Shown piece by piece: positions 25,820-35,107 of a stretch of 55,483 bases of DNA (its first letter is position 1; each line of letters opens with the position of its first letter). The DNA comes from Eubacteriaceae bacterium (GTDB taxonomy: Bacteria > Bacillota > Clostridia > Peptostreptococcales > Anaerovoracaceae): assembly GCA_022652985.1 (NCBI GenBank), contig JALCRY010000010.1, forward strand, positions 1-55,483. The letters run 5' to 3'. The translations under genes were made by a program, and so were the position numbers. The notes beneath the pieces are model-generated. The model saw only the letters and a program-made list of their open reading frames with translations. It had not been told where the DNA came from and ran no database searches.

Positions 25820-28414
25820 ATGAACTTGGATAAATATACACAGAAAGCACAGGAAGCCATAGTTGACTGCCAGAATATCGCGATTTCGGAGGGTCATCAG
25901 ACGCTGGACGGAGAACATCTCCACATGGCGCTTATGAAGCAGAATGACGGCCTGATTCCGAAGTTGATCAAATACATGAAGATAGACGCAGGGGCGGTCA
26001 CTGCGGACGTGCAGTCAGAATTAAATAAACTTCCAAAGGTCGAAGGGCAGGGTGCGGACGGCATGTACGCGACCAGGCGCTTCAACAAATTACTGCTGGA
26101 TGCAGAGAAGATCGCCGGAGATTTCAAAGACGAGTATGTAAGCGTTGAGCACATATATCTGGCGCTGCTTGCTGAGAGAGGCACGCCGTCGGCGGCAATC
26201 TTCAAAAAATACAATATCACAAAGCAGAAATTCCTCGAAGCTCTTTCAGAGGTAAGAGGCAATCAGACTATTACCAGCCAGAATCCGGAAGATACATATC
26301 AGGTTCTGGAGAAGTATGGGCGCGACCTCGTGCAGATGGCCAAGGAAGGCAAGATCGATCCGGTCATCGGCAGAGATGAGGAGATACGTCATACTGTGCA
26401 AATATTGTCCAGAAGGACCAAGAACAATCCGGTGCTCATCGGTGAACCGGGTGTCGGCAAAACTGCCGTTGTTGAAGGACTCGCTCAGCGTATCCTAAAC
26501 GGCGATGTGCCGGAGTCCCTGAAGGACAAAACTATATACGCTCTTGATATGGGTTCGCTTATTGCGGGCGCAAAATTCAGGGGCGAGTTTGAAGAGCGTC
26601 TGAAGGCAGTGCTCAACGAGATCGAGAAATCGGACGGAAGGATACTGCTCTTCATTGATGAAATACACAACATAGTCGGAGCCGGTAGGACGGAAGGCTC
26701 GATGGATGCCGGCAACCTGCTCAAGCCGAAACTGGCAAGGGGCGAGCTGCACTGCATCGGCGCGACGACACTCGACGAGTACAGAAAATACATCGAAAAA
26801 GATGCGGCGCTCGAGAGACGTTTCCAGAAGGTCCTGATCGATCAGCCTACGGTCGAAGATACGATTTCGATCCTCAGAGGACTCAAAGAAAGATTTGAGA
26901 TCCACCATGGAGTTCGTATTACCGATAATGCACTGATAGCCTGCGCGACACTTTCGGATAGATATATATCTGACAGATTCCTGCCTGATAAGGCGATAGA
27001 CCTCATGGATGAGGCGGCATCGAAAATCAGAACAGAAATCGACAGCCTGCCGGAAGAACTGGATGAGATCCACAGAAAGATCATGCAGCTCGAGATCGAA
27101 CGTCAGGCGCTTTCAAAAGAAGAAGACGGTGTATCGCAGAAGAGACTGGATGCAATAGAAAAGGAACTTTCAGAACTCAATAATAAGAACGACACGATGA
27201 GAGCCCAGTGGGAATCCGAAAAACGCGCGATCACAGAAGTGAAAGACACGAAGAAGGAAATTGAAAACACGAAGCTCATGATCGAAGAAGCCGAGAGAAA
27301 ATATGACCTGGAAAAACTGGCCGAACTCAAATACGGGACATTGCCTGCGCTCGAGAAAAAACTCGAAGAAGAAAAAGAGGAAACAGGCGACCCGAAAGAG
27401 AACAAACTCCTGAAGGAGGAAGTTACAGAAGAAGAGATCGCGGAAGTCGTATCGCAGTGGACGGGCATACCTGTCAGCAGACTGCAGGAGACAGAGCGGC
27501 AGAAACTTCTCAGACTGCCGGAAATACTTCACGAGAGAGTCATCGGGCAGGAAGAAGCGGTCGAAGCCGTTTCGGAAGCCATACTGAGAGCAAGAGCCGG
27601 GCTGAAAGATGAGAGCAGACCTATCGGATCGTTCATATTCATGGGCCCTACCGGAGTCGGCAAAACAGAACTGGCCAAAGCACTTTCAGAAGCACTGTTC
27701 GATTCGGAAAAGAACCTCATCAGGATCGATATGTCCGAATACATGGAGAAGCATTCAGTCTCGAGACTGGTCGGAGCGCCTCCTGGATATGTCGGATACG
27801 ATCAGGGCGGACAGCTCACAGAAGCGGTCAGAAGACATCCTTACAGCGTAATACTGTTCGATGAAATCGAAAAAGCGCATCCTGATGTATTCAATATATT
27901 GCTGCAGCTGCTCGACGACGGACGACTGACAGACAACCAGGGCAGAACGGTCGACTTCAAAAACACGATCGTGATACTGACATCGAACATAGGCAGCGCA
28001 TACCTCACCGAACATATCAACGACGACGGAACAGTAGATCCGGGAGTCAAGGAAGAGGTTACGGAAGAACTGAAGAGAAACTTCAGGCCTGAGTTCATCA
28101 ACAGGATAGACGATATCGTAGTATTCTCGCCGCTGACAGAAGCACAGATCATGAAGATCATCGACCTGTCGGTCGCGGAGATACAGTCAAGACTGGCGGA
28201 GAGAGACATCACGATAAAGCTGACGGACGAAAGCAAAAAACTCATCGCCAAAGAAGCGTACACGCCGCAGTACGGCGCGCGCCCGGTCAAGCGTTACCTG
28301 CAGAAATACATCGAAACCGGCATCGCGGAAAGGATCATCAAAGGAGAGATCACAGATGGTCAGGAGATCATCATCGACGCGAGCCAGGGACAGCAGCAGT
28401 TCACCGCAAACTAG
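25820..28414 (+). CDS. clpB: ATP-dependent disaggregase ClpB
   Basis: 864 aa, full length. N-terminal Clp repeat domain (1-150), first AAA+ module with Walker A GEPGVGKT (208-215), the coiled-coil middle domain (about 410-530, [18 protein letters not shown] onward) that separates ClpB from ClpA/C, and second AAA+ module with Walker A GPTGVGKT (about 607-614). It rescues aggregated proteins with DnaK/DnaJ after heat stress. It lacks a ClpP-binding loop, as expected. A GGAGG site precedes the ATG. Expression is very likely HrcA-controlled through the CIRCE operator. A terminator follows, so it is monocistronic. Confidence 0.97.
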   Translation: MNLDKYTQKAQEAIVDCQNIAISEGHQTLDGEHLHMALMKQNDGLIPKLIKYMKIDAGAVTADVQSELNKLPKVEGQGADGMYATRRFNKLLLDAEKIAGDFKDEYVSVEHIYLALLAERGTPSAAIFKKYNITKQKFLEALSEVRGNQTITSQNPEDTYQVLEKYGRDLVQMAKEGKIDPVIGRDEEIRHTVQILSRRTKNNPVLIGEPGVGKTAVVEGLAQRILNGDVPESLKDKTIYALDMGSLIAGAKFRGEFEERLKAVLNEIEKSDGRILLFIDEIHNIVGAGRTEGSMDAGNLLKPKLARGELHCIGATTLDEYRKYIEKDAALERRFQKVLIDQPTVEDTISILRGLKERFEIHHGVRITDNALIACATLSDRYISDRFLPDKAIDLMDEAASKIRTEIDSLPEELDEIHRKIMQLEIERQALSKEEDGVSQKRLDAIEKELSELNNKNDTMRAQWESEKRAITEVKDTKKEIENTKLMIEEAERKYDLEKLAELKYGTLPALEKKLEEEKEETGDPKENKLLKEEVTEEEIAEVVSQWTGIPVSRLQETERQKLLRLPEILHERVIGQEEAVEAVSEAILRARAGLKDESRPIGSFIFMGPTGVGKTELAKALSEALFDSEKNLIRIDMSEYMEKHSVSRLVGAPPGYVGYDQGGQLTEAVRRHPYSVILFDEIEKAHPDVFNILLQLLDDGRLTDNQGRTVDFKNTIVILTSNIGSAYLTEHINDDGTVDPGVKEEVTEELKRNFRPEFINRIDDIVVFSPLTEAQIMKIIDLSVAEIQSRLAERDITIKLTDESKKLIAKEAYTPQYGARPVKRYLQKYIETGIAERIIKGEITDGQEIIIDASQGQQQFTAN

Positions 28415-28438
28415 TGTGTGGTCAAAAGATAAATACAG

Positions 28439-28470
28439 AAGCACCTGTGCGAAAGCACGGGTGCTTTTTT
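28439..28470 (+). terminator. Intrinsic terminator of clpB
   Basis: A 12-bp stem (28439-28450 with 28455-28466, one T-G pair), a GAAA tetraloop and a run of T to 28470. Confidence 0.93.
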
Positions 28471-28587
28471 CGCGGGGCAGTAATATTGCTGCAATACGGT
28501 TCTGTAGTATTTCGCGGGGCAGCAGTGCGCAGGGCAGTAATGACGGCGGCGCGTCGACACATTGCGGTGCGTCAACAAACGGCGGCG

Positions 28588-29127
28588 CTAGGAAAGTTTG
28601 ATGTCTTTCGGGCGGTCGTGCTTTATCCGTGCGCGGTACAGTTTTATTATCAGTGTCATAATATAATCATACAGAATAAACCCGCAGAGTCCGGCAGCAG
28701 CCAGAGCCCAGGAAGGGAACTTACTCGGCAGGACGATGTTGCCGAAGAACAGCGCCTTGAAGAAAAACCAGGCGATCCCGAAGATCAGTGCAAAGCAGAC
28801 GACTTTGACAGCGACCTGGCCGACGGGATTGCGGTATCTCTCGGCAAAATATTTGATGAATCCGTACAGGCCGAAAAAGAAAATAAAAGGAATGACCGCG
28901 ATCTTGTTCGGCACGATCATGATGCAGAGCAGGGACGAGGCAACATAAGTGAGCGCGCCGCCGGCGAGACCCGACTCGATGATCATTACTGCAGTAAAAA
29001 TCGAACTCACCCCGTAAAATGTCAGCTCAAGGCCGGGCACTATCGAAGAGATCATTACCGATACTACTGAAAGGGCGACGCAAACGCCGCCCATAGTCAT
29101 TCTTCTTGTTTTAGCTTTCGCATCCAT
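28588..29127 (-). CDS. Conserved membrane protein, ECF S-component-like topology
   Basis: 179 aa with about five hydrophobic helices; it begins MDAKAKTRRMTMGGVCVALSV and has GLELTFYGVSSIFTAVMIIESG, a layout reminiscent of S components and of DUF2232-like proteins. No ligand-binding residues can be assigned. GGGAGGG lies 12 bases before the ATG within the end of the upstream DnaJ gene, 3 bases separate the two, and the three leftward genes form one operon. The DnaJ partner suggests a role in envelope or protein quality control, but this is inference. Confidence 0.65.
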   Translation of the reverse strand: MDAKAKTRRMTMGGVCVALSVVSVMISSIVPGLELTFYGVSSIFTAVMIIESGLAGGALTYVASSLLCIMIVPNKIAVIPFIFFFGLYGFIKYFAERYRNPVGQVAVKVVCFALIFGIAWFFFKALFFGNIVLPSKFPSWALAAAGLCGFILYDYIMTLIIKLYRARIKHDRPKDIKLS

Positions 29128-29130
29128 TTG

Positions 29131-29736
29131 TCAGCAGCACCCTCCCGGTGTGAGACAGTCAAGACACATCGCGCACTGGCATGCCTGGCAGAGAGCATCC
29201 TCGTTCGAGTTGTAGCCCTGGCCGTATGCCATGTTCCTGTATCCTGTGCCCGCGGAATTGAGCGCATTGAGCGCCTGCCTGTACTCCATGTCGTTCGGAG
29301 CCATATTGCAGGCCTGCTGGATCTTGCCGCGCGCGTCGTCGTACCATCCGCGTTTGTATGAGATCATGCCGGAGAGGAAGATCCACTCGGCGTTCTTGAC
29401 CGGAATGTTGTTGAGCTTCTGCTCTGCGCCGGCCAGATTGTTCGTGTCGATATCACGTCTGATCGCCTGGAATTCCGGCGAGCCTTTGGCCTGTCCGCCG
29501 CCCGAATATGATCCGCCGTACGAACCGGATCCGGAACCTGCGCTGCCCTGATTTTTCGTGAGCATGTCATAGGCTTCATTGATATCGCGCATCTTTTCGG
29601 CTGCGAGATCGGCGAGCGGATTGTTCTGATATCTGTCGGGATGATACTTTTTTACGAGTTCCCTGTAAGCTGCCTTGATTTCGTCAGGCGATGCGCCTTC
29701 CTTGATTCCCAGTGTTTCATATGGATTCGTTACCAT
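29131..29736 (-). CDS. J-domain protein with cysteine-rich C-terminus
   Basis: 201 aa. N-terminal J domain (residues 4-70: [20 protein letters not shown], then the HPD motif in KKYHPDRY), a Gly/Ser/Tyr linker (about 80-100), a TPR-like helical region (about 105-170: [32 protein letters not shown]), and a tail with seven cysteines ([19 protein letters not shown]). It would stimulate a DnaK ATPase; the tail could bind metal or a membrane. It overlaps the upstream DUF5685 gene by one base (TAATG) and so is coupled to it. It is not the housekeeping DnaJ, which is longer and has zinc fingers. Confidence 0.88.
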   Translation of the reverse strand: MVTNPYETLGIKEGASPDEIKAAYRELVKKYHPDRYQNNPLADLAAEKMRDINEAYDMLTKNQGSAGSGSGSYGGSYSGGGQAKGSPEFQAIRRDIDTNNLAGAEQKLNNIPVKNAEWIFLSGMISYKRGWYDDARGKIQQACNMAPNDMEYRQALNALNSAGTGYRNMAYGQGYNSNEDALCQACQCAMCLDCLTPGGCC

Positions 29737-30620
29737 TATTTTTCTCCTTCGAGTGTAGTGTTTCCGAGTACGTTGTCCGTGCTGCGGAGCAGCCCCATTC
29801 GCACTATGTTTTCTATTATAGCGTTATTCTTTTTTATATCAAGAAGATCGAGCATTTTGCTCATTTCCGCACACAGAATCAACATGTTCTGTTCGCACTC
29901 GGGCTTTATCCGGGTGATGAATTCCGCCGCTGTTTCGTGTGCTCTTTCGTAATATCCGTATCGGTACAGTAATGGGTTGAATGAGTCGTTGATGATGTCT
30001 TCCGCCACGTCGTCGAACGCGTCGACAAGATATATCCATTTACCCAGATGGTAGCCGAATCTCCTGAGGACACGGAGCTGATCCTCGCTGCAGCCGCCGG
30101 CGCCGCCCGCGAATATCGTTTCCAGGATCCTGCCGAAGCAGTCGGAAACCTGATCGAGGCTGGAGCATTTGTGCGACTCGAGGAAAGCGAGTTCTTTAAG
30201 GAGCGATTCTATTTCGAGAGTAAGATCGGGATGCAGCCGCTGCACAGTGGAAAAATATTTGCTGAGCACCATTTTTCCGACTTTGGCTTTTGTGCTGTTG
30301 TCATCGTCGATGTCGTCCTGCATGTTCAGATATGCCAGCATCAGCATGATGTCGGCCGCGTAATCTACGTATCTATTTTTGACGATCGTCTTTTTCTGCA
30401 GCCTGTGCGCTATGCAGTGTTCCCTTTTGATAGTGTCGCTGCTGTCGTCGAGGCCTGCAAGGAGTACAGCAAGAAACGCCGAGTCATAGCTCAGCATCGC
30501 TCTCGGTACATGGCCGTATCTTGATCCTACGGATTTGCATACTCCGCAGTAATAGCCGTTGTACAGTTCGTATTCTTTGACTTTCATTTCCGGCTTTTCG
30601 CAAATGACGTATCCCAGCAT
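29736..30620 (-). CDS. DUF5685 family protein
   Basis: 294 aa, largely helical, cytosolic. The N-terminus [35 protein letters not shown] carries the CxxC and the pattern typical of DUF5685, a family known from Clostridia without assigned function. A second Cys cluster (ECEQN... CAEM) lies near the C-terminus, and [17 protein letters not shown] and [12 protein letters not shown] are acidic helices. It is first in a leftward operon with a J-domain protein and a membrane protein, a neighbourhood that suggests it may be a partner of the J protein. Own promoter upstream. Confidence 0.8.
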   Translation of the reverse strand: MLGYVICEKPEMKVKEYELYNGYYCGVCKSVGSRYGHVPRAMLSYDSAFLAVLLAGLDDSSDTIKREHCIAHRLQKKTIVKNRYVDYAADIMLMLAYLNMQDDIDDDNSTKAKVGKMVLSKYFSTVQRLHPDLTLEIESLLKELAFLESHKCSSLDQVSDCFGRILETIFAGGAGGCSEDQLRVLRRFGYHLGKWIYLVDAFDDVAEDIINDSFNPLLYRYGYYERAHETAAEFITRIKPECEQNMLILCAEMSKMLDLLDIKKNNAIIENIVRMGLLRSTDNVLGNTTLEGEK

Positions 30621-30637
30621 TTTTACACCTCGCTTTC

Positions 30638-30665
30638 AATATACCATAAAAGTATGCATAAACAA
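30638..30665 (-). promoter_or_regulatory. Candidate promoter of the DUF5685 operon
   Basis: On the minus strand TTGTTT (30665-30660), a 16-bp spacer and TATATT (30643-30638) preceded by TGG, about 18 bases before the start codon. Confidence 0.55.
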
Positions 30666-30695
30666 ATAAATTTTACAGGCCGGGCCCCTTTCGCC

Positions 30696-30723
30696 TTGAC
30701 AATTTTAAAAAGAATCGTATAAT
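30696..30723 (+). promoter_or_regulatory. Sigma-A promoter of the acn operon
   Basis: TTGACA (30696-30701), a 16-bp spacer and TATAAT (30718-30723). Both boxes match consensus fully. Confidence 0.85.
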
Positions 30724-30733
30724 TGTATACAAG
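30724..30733. promoter_or_regulatory. GntR/FCD-type operator TTGTATACAA
   Basis: A perfect 10-bp palindrome directly after the -10 box, within a wider ATTGTAT-N6-ATACAAT repeat (30722-30741). FadR-subfamily GntR regulators commonly bind TNGTNNNACNA-like palindromes. The operon's last gene encodes such a regulator, so autogenous repression of acn-icd-gntR is likely. Confidence 0.65.
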
Positions 30734-30784
30734 CATACAATTTAGCCCGCGAGGGCGGGAATCATTATATCAAAGGAGATCATT

Positions 30785-32710
30785 ATGGGAAAGACACTTG
30801 CTTACAAGATCCTCGAAGATCATCTGGTCAAAGGTGAAATGGTACCGGGAACAGAGATCACGATCAAAATGGATCAGACACTTACGCAGGATTCTACGGG
30901 AACGATGGTTTATCTGCAGCTCGAAGCGATGGGCATAGAGCATGTAAAAACTGAACTTTCGGTTGCGTACATCGATCACAATACGCTGCAGACGGGGTTC
31001 ATGAATGCAGACGACCACGCATTTATAAAAAGTGTCGCGAAGAGACACGGCATTCTATATTCGAAGCCGGGCAACGGGATATGCCACCAGCTTCATCTGG
31101 AGAATTACGGCAAGCCGGGCAAAACTCTGCTCGGATCGGACAGCCATACGCCAACCGGCGGCGGCATCGGCATGATCGCGATAGGCGCGGGCGGACTTGA
31201 TGTAGCAGTAGCTATGGCCAAGGGTATTTACAGTCTTACTGTTCCGAAGGTCATCAATGTTAAACTGTCGGGCAGTCTTCAGCCGTGGACATCCGCGAAG
31301 GATGTGATCCTGAAAGTGCTGCAGGAGCTTTCCGTCAAAGGCGGCGTCGGCTATATCGTGGAATATACGGGCGAAGGCGTGAAGTCTCTTTCGGTAACAG
31401 ACAGAGCGACCATCACCAACATGGGCGCTGAGCTCGGTGCGACGACATCGGTGTTCCCGAGTGATGAGAGAACAAAGGAATATCTTACACAGGAAGGCAG
31501 ACCGCAGGATTTCGTACCGCTGACAGCGGATGAGGACGCGGTATATGATAAAGAGCTCGACATAGATCTTTCAACGCTTGTGCCGCTGGCGGCGAAACCG
31601 CACATGCCGGACAACGTAGATACAGTAGAGAATATCGGCAGGATAAAAGTCGATCAGGTCGCAATCGGCAGCTGCACCAATTCATCATACGTGGATCTCA
31701 TGAAAGTCGCAGCGATACTGAAAGGAAAGAAAGTGCATCCTGATGTCAGCCTGGTCATTTCACCGGGATCATCGAGGATCACAGAGAAGCTGGCCACGAA
31801 CGGAGCTATGGCGGATATGATAGCTGCAGGCGCCAGAATAATAGAAAATGCGTGCGGACCGTGCATCGGCATGGGCCAGTCGCCGAAATCCGGGGCCGTT
31901 TCGCTCAGGACGTTCAACAGAAACTTCAAAGGCAGAAGCGGCACGCTCGACGCCGATATCTATCTTGTGAGCCCTGAGACAGCGGCGATTTCCGCGATCG
32001 AGGGAGTACTCACGGACGGAAGCAAAACAGGACTGGAGATGCCGGAAGTGACGATGCCTGATTTCGAGATCAACGATAATTTCATGATCTATCCGGACGG
32101 AACCAATACGCAGAACACGGAAGTTGAAATGGGACCGAACATCAAGCCGTTCCCGCTCAACACGCCGCTCACGGATACTGTCAGAGCAAAAGTCTGCCTG
32201 CACCCGGGAGACAACATTACAACAGACGACATCATGCCTTCGGACTCGAGACTGCTGCCGTATCGTTCGAACATTCCGCATCTTGCTGATTACTGCTTCG
32301 AAAAAATCGACGGGGAATTCGCCGCCAGATGCAAAGAAGCCAGGGAATGCGCGATCGTCGGAGGCGAGAATTACGGACAGGGCTCGTCGAGAGAGCATGC
32401 GGCTCTGGCGCCTCTTTATCTCGGCGTGAAGTTCGTGATCGCCAAATCGTTCGCGAGGATACACCGTTCGAATCTCATCAACAGCGGCATTATTCCGCTC
32501 GTGTTCAAAAACCCGGTGGATTACGATGATTTTGAGATCGGACAGGAGCTCGTGATCGAAAATGCGATAGAGCAGGTAACGAGCGACAAAATCAAAGTGA
32601 AAAATACTGCGACAGGAAAAGAGTATGACACGGCGGCAAATCTCCTCGGCCTGGAGCTGGAGATGATACTTGCCGGCGGAAAGATAAATTACCTGAATGC
32701 TCAGGACTGA
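30785..32710 (+). CDS. acnA: Aconitate hydratase
   Basis: 641 aa, the short (mitochondrial-like) aconitase layout. The [4Fe-4S] ligands are Cys297 (GSCTNSSY), Cys357 and Cys360 (ACGPCIGMGQSP). LGSDSHTPTGGGIGMIAIGAGG and the C-terminal swivel domain with NYGQGSSREHAALAPLYLG are typical. It isomerises citrate to isocitrate. It is followed by isocitrate dehydrogenase and a GntR regulator in one operon; no citrate synthase gene is present here. The operon would supply 2-oxoglutarate for glutamate synthesis in an anaerobe with an incomplete cycle. Transcription starts from a consensus promoter covered by a TTGTATACAA operator. Confidence 0.95.
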   Translation: MGKTLAYKILEDHLVKGEMVPGTEITIKMDQTLTQDSTGTMVYLQLEAMGIEHVKTELSVAYIDHNTLQTGFMNADDHAFIKSVAKRHGILYSKPGNGICHQLHLENYGKPGKTLLGSDSHTPTGGGIGMIAIGAGGLDVAVAMAKGIYSLTVPKVINVKLSGSLQPWTSAKDVILKVLQELSVKGGVGYIVEYTGEGVKSLSVTDRATITNMGAELGATTSVFPSDERTKEYLTQEGRPQDFVPLTADEDAVYDKELDIDLSTLVPLAAKPHMPDNVDTVENIGRIKVDQVAIGSCTNSSYVDLMKVAAILKGKKVHPDVSLVISPGSSRITEKLATNGAMADMIAAGARIIENACGPCIGMGQSPKSGAVSLRTFNRNFKGRSGTLDADIYLVSPETAAISAIEGVLTDGSKTGLEMPEVTMPDFEINDNFMIYPDGTNTQNTEVEMGPNIKPFPLNTPLTDTVRAKVCLHPGDNITTDDIMPSDSRLLPYRSNIPHLADYCFEKIDGEFAARCKEARECAIVGGENYGQGSSREHAALAPLYLGVKFVIAKSFARIHRSNLINSGIIPLVFKNPVDYDDFEIGQELVIENAIEQVTSDKIKVKNTATGKEYDTAANLLGLELEMILAGGKINYLNAQD

Positions 32711-32729
32711 TCCCATAAGGAGGAATAAA

Positions 32730-33881
32730 ATGACACAGACAGCAGATTATAAAAAAAGAATAGAGGATATCGTGACGGCGCAGCTGGCGCGCGTGGAGAA
32801 TATGAAGGCCGACCATGAATTCGATGATTTCCAGTCGCTGGACAAGATCGTTATCGGCTGCATCGGCGGAGACGGCATCGGCCCTCTCATCATGGAGCCT
32901 ACTTATGATCTTCTCGAGAAACTTCTGGAGAAAGACGTCAAGAGCGGCAAGATCGAACTCAGGATGATCGACGGCCTGACGATCGAGAACAGATCGGCGG
33001 CCGGACAGGCTATCCCGGACGATGTGCTGGCAGAGATCAAGGCCTGCAACGTGCTGCTGAAGGGGCCGACTACGACACCGAGAAAAGGCGACAAGTGGGG
33101 AAATATCGAGAGCGCGAACGTAGCGATGAGAAAGAAGCTCGACCTCTTCGCCAATGTAAGACCGGTAGCGATACCTGAGATCGGAGTCGACTGGACATTC
33201 TTCAGAGAGAATACGGAGTGCCTTTATGCGCTCGGCAGCGACGGCATCGACGTGACGGACGACCTCGCGATAGACTTCAGAGTCATTACTACACAGGGAA
33301 CTGAGAGGATCGCGAAGATGGCGTTCGACTATGCGAAGGCCAACGGCAAGGACCGCGTATCGATCGTGACCAAGGCGAATATCGTCAAGAAGACGGACGG
33401 GAAATTCCTCGAAGTGTGCAAGCGCATCGGCGAGAACTATCCGGGCATCACAGTCGATGACTGGTATATCGACATCGCGACGGCCAAACTCGTAGACCCT
33501 AACAAGAGAAGCGACTTCCAGGTATTCATCCTGCCGAATCTCTACGGCGACATCATCACGGACGAAGCGGCTCAGCTCCAGGGCGGAGTAGGAACAGCGG
33601 GCAGCGCGAACATCGGTCAGCATCATGCTATGTTTGAAGCCATCCACGGAAGCGCTCCGAGAATGATCACCGAGGGACGTTCGGATTATGCGAATCCTTC
33701 GAGCATCATGAGGGCCGCGGCAATGCTGCTTTCACACATTGGCTATCAGGCTGAGTGCGACAGACTGAACGAGGCGCTCGACATCTGTCTCGACAAGGAG
33801 AAAAAGATCGTTATCGACAGCAGAGGCAACGGAGCAACACGTGACGAATTCGTAGAATATCTTTACTCGAAACTGTTCTAA
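32730..33881 (+). CDS. icd: Isocitrate/isopropylmalate-family dehydrogenase, likely isocitrate dehydrogenase
   Basis: 383 aa. Decarboxylating dehydrogenase fold: CIGGDGIGPLIMEPT, LKGPTTTPR, the substrate motif FFRENTECLY, Lys in TKANIVKKTDG, the metal-binding NLYGDIITDEAAQLQGG and GSANIG, then the cofactor loop with HGSAP. Adjacent aconitase makes isocitrate the probable substrate. The Gly usual after RENTE is Cys here (RENTEC), an unusual substitution. Cofactor (NAD or NADP) is not settled. The ATG at 32730 has AAGGAGGAA upstream; a longer in-frame extension into the acn stop region is not supported. An isopropylmalate or homoisocitrate dehydrogenase role is less likely in this context. Confidence 0.88.
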   Translation: MTQTADYKKRIEDIVTAQLARVENMKADHEFDDFQSLDKIVIGCIGGDGIGPLIMEPTYDLLEKLLEKDVKSGKIELRMIDGLTIENRSAAGQAIPDDVLAEIKACNVLLKGPTTTPRKGDKWGNIESANVAMRKKLDLFANVRPVAIPEIGVDWTFFRENTECLYALGSDGIDVTDDLAIDFRVITTQGTERIAKMAFDYAKANGKDRVSIVTKANIVKKTDGKFLEVCKRIGENYPGITVDDWYIDIATAKLVDPNKRSDFQVFILPNLYGDIITDEAAQLQGGVGTAGSANIGQHHAMFEAIHGSAPRMITEGRSDYANPSSIMRAAAMLLSHIGYQAECDRLNEALDICLDKEKKIVIDSRGNGATRDEFVEYLYSKLF

Positions 33882-33898
33882 AGAAAAGGCGGTAATAT

Positions 33899-34567
33899 AT
33901 GGCAGTTGTAACTAAAAATCTGAACGGGGTCACGTCCAAGAACGTTTCTCTTTCCACGGATCTGTTCGTGAGACTGAAGGAAGATATCCTTTCGGGCGCG
34001 CTCAGAAACGGCGAGAAGCTGACAGAAAAGGACCTCTGCGATAAATATGAGGTCAGCAGGACTCCGGTGAGAGAAGCGCTGGTGCAGCTCCAGTCGGAGG
34101 GCCTGATCGAAAACGTTCCGAACAGGGGAGCATTTGTCACCAGTCTTTCGGACCGTGATATCGACGATATGTACACCCTCCGGAAGGCGTATGAGGTACA
34201 GGCCACGCGCTGGGCGATAGAGAGGATCACCGAAGATGAGATGGACGAGCTCGAAGAGAATTTCGAATTCATGGAGTTCTATACGATGAAAAAAGACATC
34301 TCCAAGATGCTGAACATCAACCTCAATTTCCATCAGATGATCTACAAGGCGTCGCACAACAGAATGCTGATGCACCTGCTGAGTTCGTACCAGATATATG
34401 TAAAATACAGCAACAGAAATGTAAAGCACGACGAGCATTATCTGGATGTCGTACTGGAAGAGCACCGCAGAATATACGATGCGTTTGTACAGAAAGATGT
34501 GAAAGCCGGGGCGGAAGCCATGGCCGATCACATGGACAAATCATACAGCAGGCATATGAATGCCTGA
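33899..34567 (+). CDS. GntR-family regulator (FadR subfamily, FCD domain)
   Basis: 222 aa. Winged helix about residues 20-85 with KEDILSGALRNGEKLTEKDL and SRTPVREALVQLQSEGLI, then the all-helical FCD ligand domain (about 95-215) with the metal-binding-type residues Asp/His in NLNFHQMIYKASHN, EEHRRIYDAF and MADHMDKSY. FCD regulators sense small organic acids; given the operon, citrate, isocitrate or 2-oxoglutarate is likely. Last gene of acn-icd-gntR, 17 bases after icd. It probably binds the TTGTATACAA site at the operon promoter. A terminator follows. Confidence 0.92.
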   Translation: MAVVTKNLNGVTSKNVSLSTDLFVRLKEDILSGALRNGEKLTEKDLCDKYEVSRTPVREALVQLQSEGLIENVPNRGAFVTSLSDRDIDDMYTLRKAYEVQATRWAIERITEDEMDELEENFEFMEFYTMKKDISKMLNINLNFHQMIYKASHNRMLMHLLSSYQIYVKYSNRNVKHDEHYLDVVLEEHRRIYDAFVQKDVKAGAEAMADHMDKSYSRHMNA

Positions 34568-34580
34568 CAGGCAGAAAACG

Positions 34581-34611
34581 AAGAGGGACTCTGAAACGAG
34601 CCCCTCTTTTT
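34581..34611 (+). terminator. Intrinsic terminator of the acn operon
   Basis: AAGAGGG (34581-34587) pairs with CCCTCTT (34602-34608), with an extra inner ACTC/GAG pairing, then a T run. It overlaps the stop codon of the convergent gene. Confidence 0.8.
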
Positions 34612-35107
34612 ATACGTATTTATTTCCCTGCGCGTCGAGGAATCGGAAAAAGTCGCCTTTGGTGAGCGACAGCGTCGCGGTGTTGGTGTTGGGGTGGAAG
34701 TTCAGCAGTTCGTCGTCAGGCGCCGCAGTAATGACCGGGTCGAGCACTATGGTGACTTCATTCGACGGGTCGTTCATGATGCCGAACGGCGAGACGGAAC
34801 CCGGGGTAAGACCCAGTTTGTCGAGCAGCTGTTCCGGCGATGCGAAGCAGAGCTTCGCGCTCCAGCCGGCGGTTTCATTGAAAGCTTTGCGTTCGAATCT
34901 GTGACCGTCTTCGAGTATCACAAGATAATATGTCTTGTCGCGCTTGTCGCGGATCAGCAGATTCTTCAGGTTAAGTCCCGGCATGATAAGACCGTTCTCT
35001 TCAACTTCAGCTACGGTGAATACCGCTTTATGGTGATGTACTGTATATTTTATTCCGAGTCCGTCCAGATAATCGCAGACTCTCTTTTCTTCTTCTTCCG
35101 GGGACAT
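34610..35107 (-). CDS. Prolyl-tRNA deacylase (YbaK/ProX-like editing protein)
   Basis: 165 aa, a single YbaK domain. Typical features are YTVHHHKAVFTVAE, GLNLKNLLIRDKRDKTYYLVIL, the Lys in ERKAFNETAG, LGLTPGSVSPFGIMND and ITAAPDDELLNFHPNTNTATLSL. Freestanding members hydrolyse mischarged Ala-tRNA-Pro in trans. It begins in a one-base overlap (TAATG) with the end of nth, so the two are co-translated though functionally unrelated. It is 10-15 residues shorter than the E. coli YbaK Cys-tRNA-Pro type and resembles the ProX/PrdX group more. Confidence 0.9.
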   Translation of the reverse strand: MSPEEEEKRVCDYLDGLGIKYTVHHHKAVFTVAEVEENGLIMPGLNLKNLLIRDKRDKTYYLVILEDGHRFERKAFNETAGWSAKLCFASPEQLLDKLGLTPGSVSPFGIMNDPSNEVTIVLDPVITAAPDDELLNFHPNTNTATLSLTKGDFFRFLDAQGNKYV

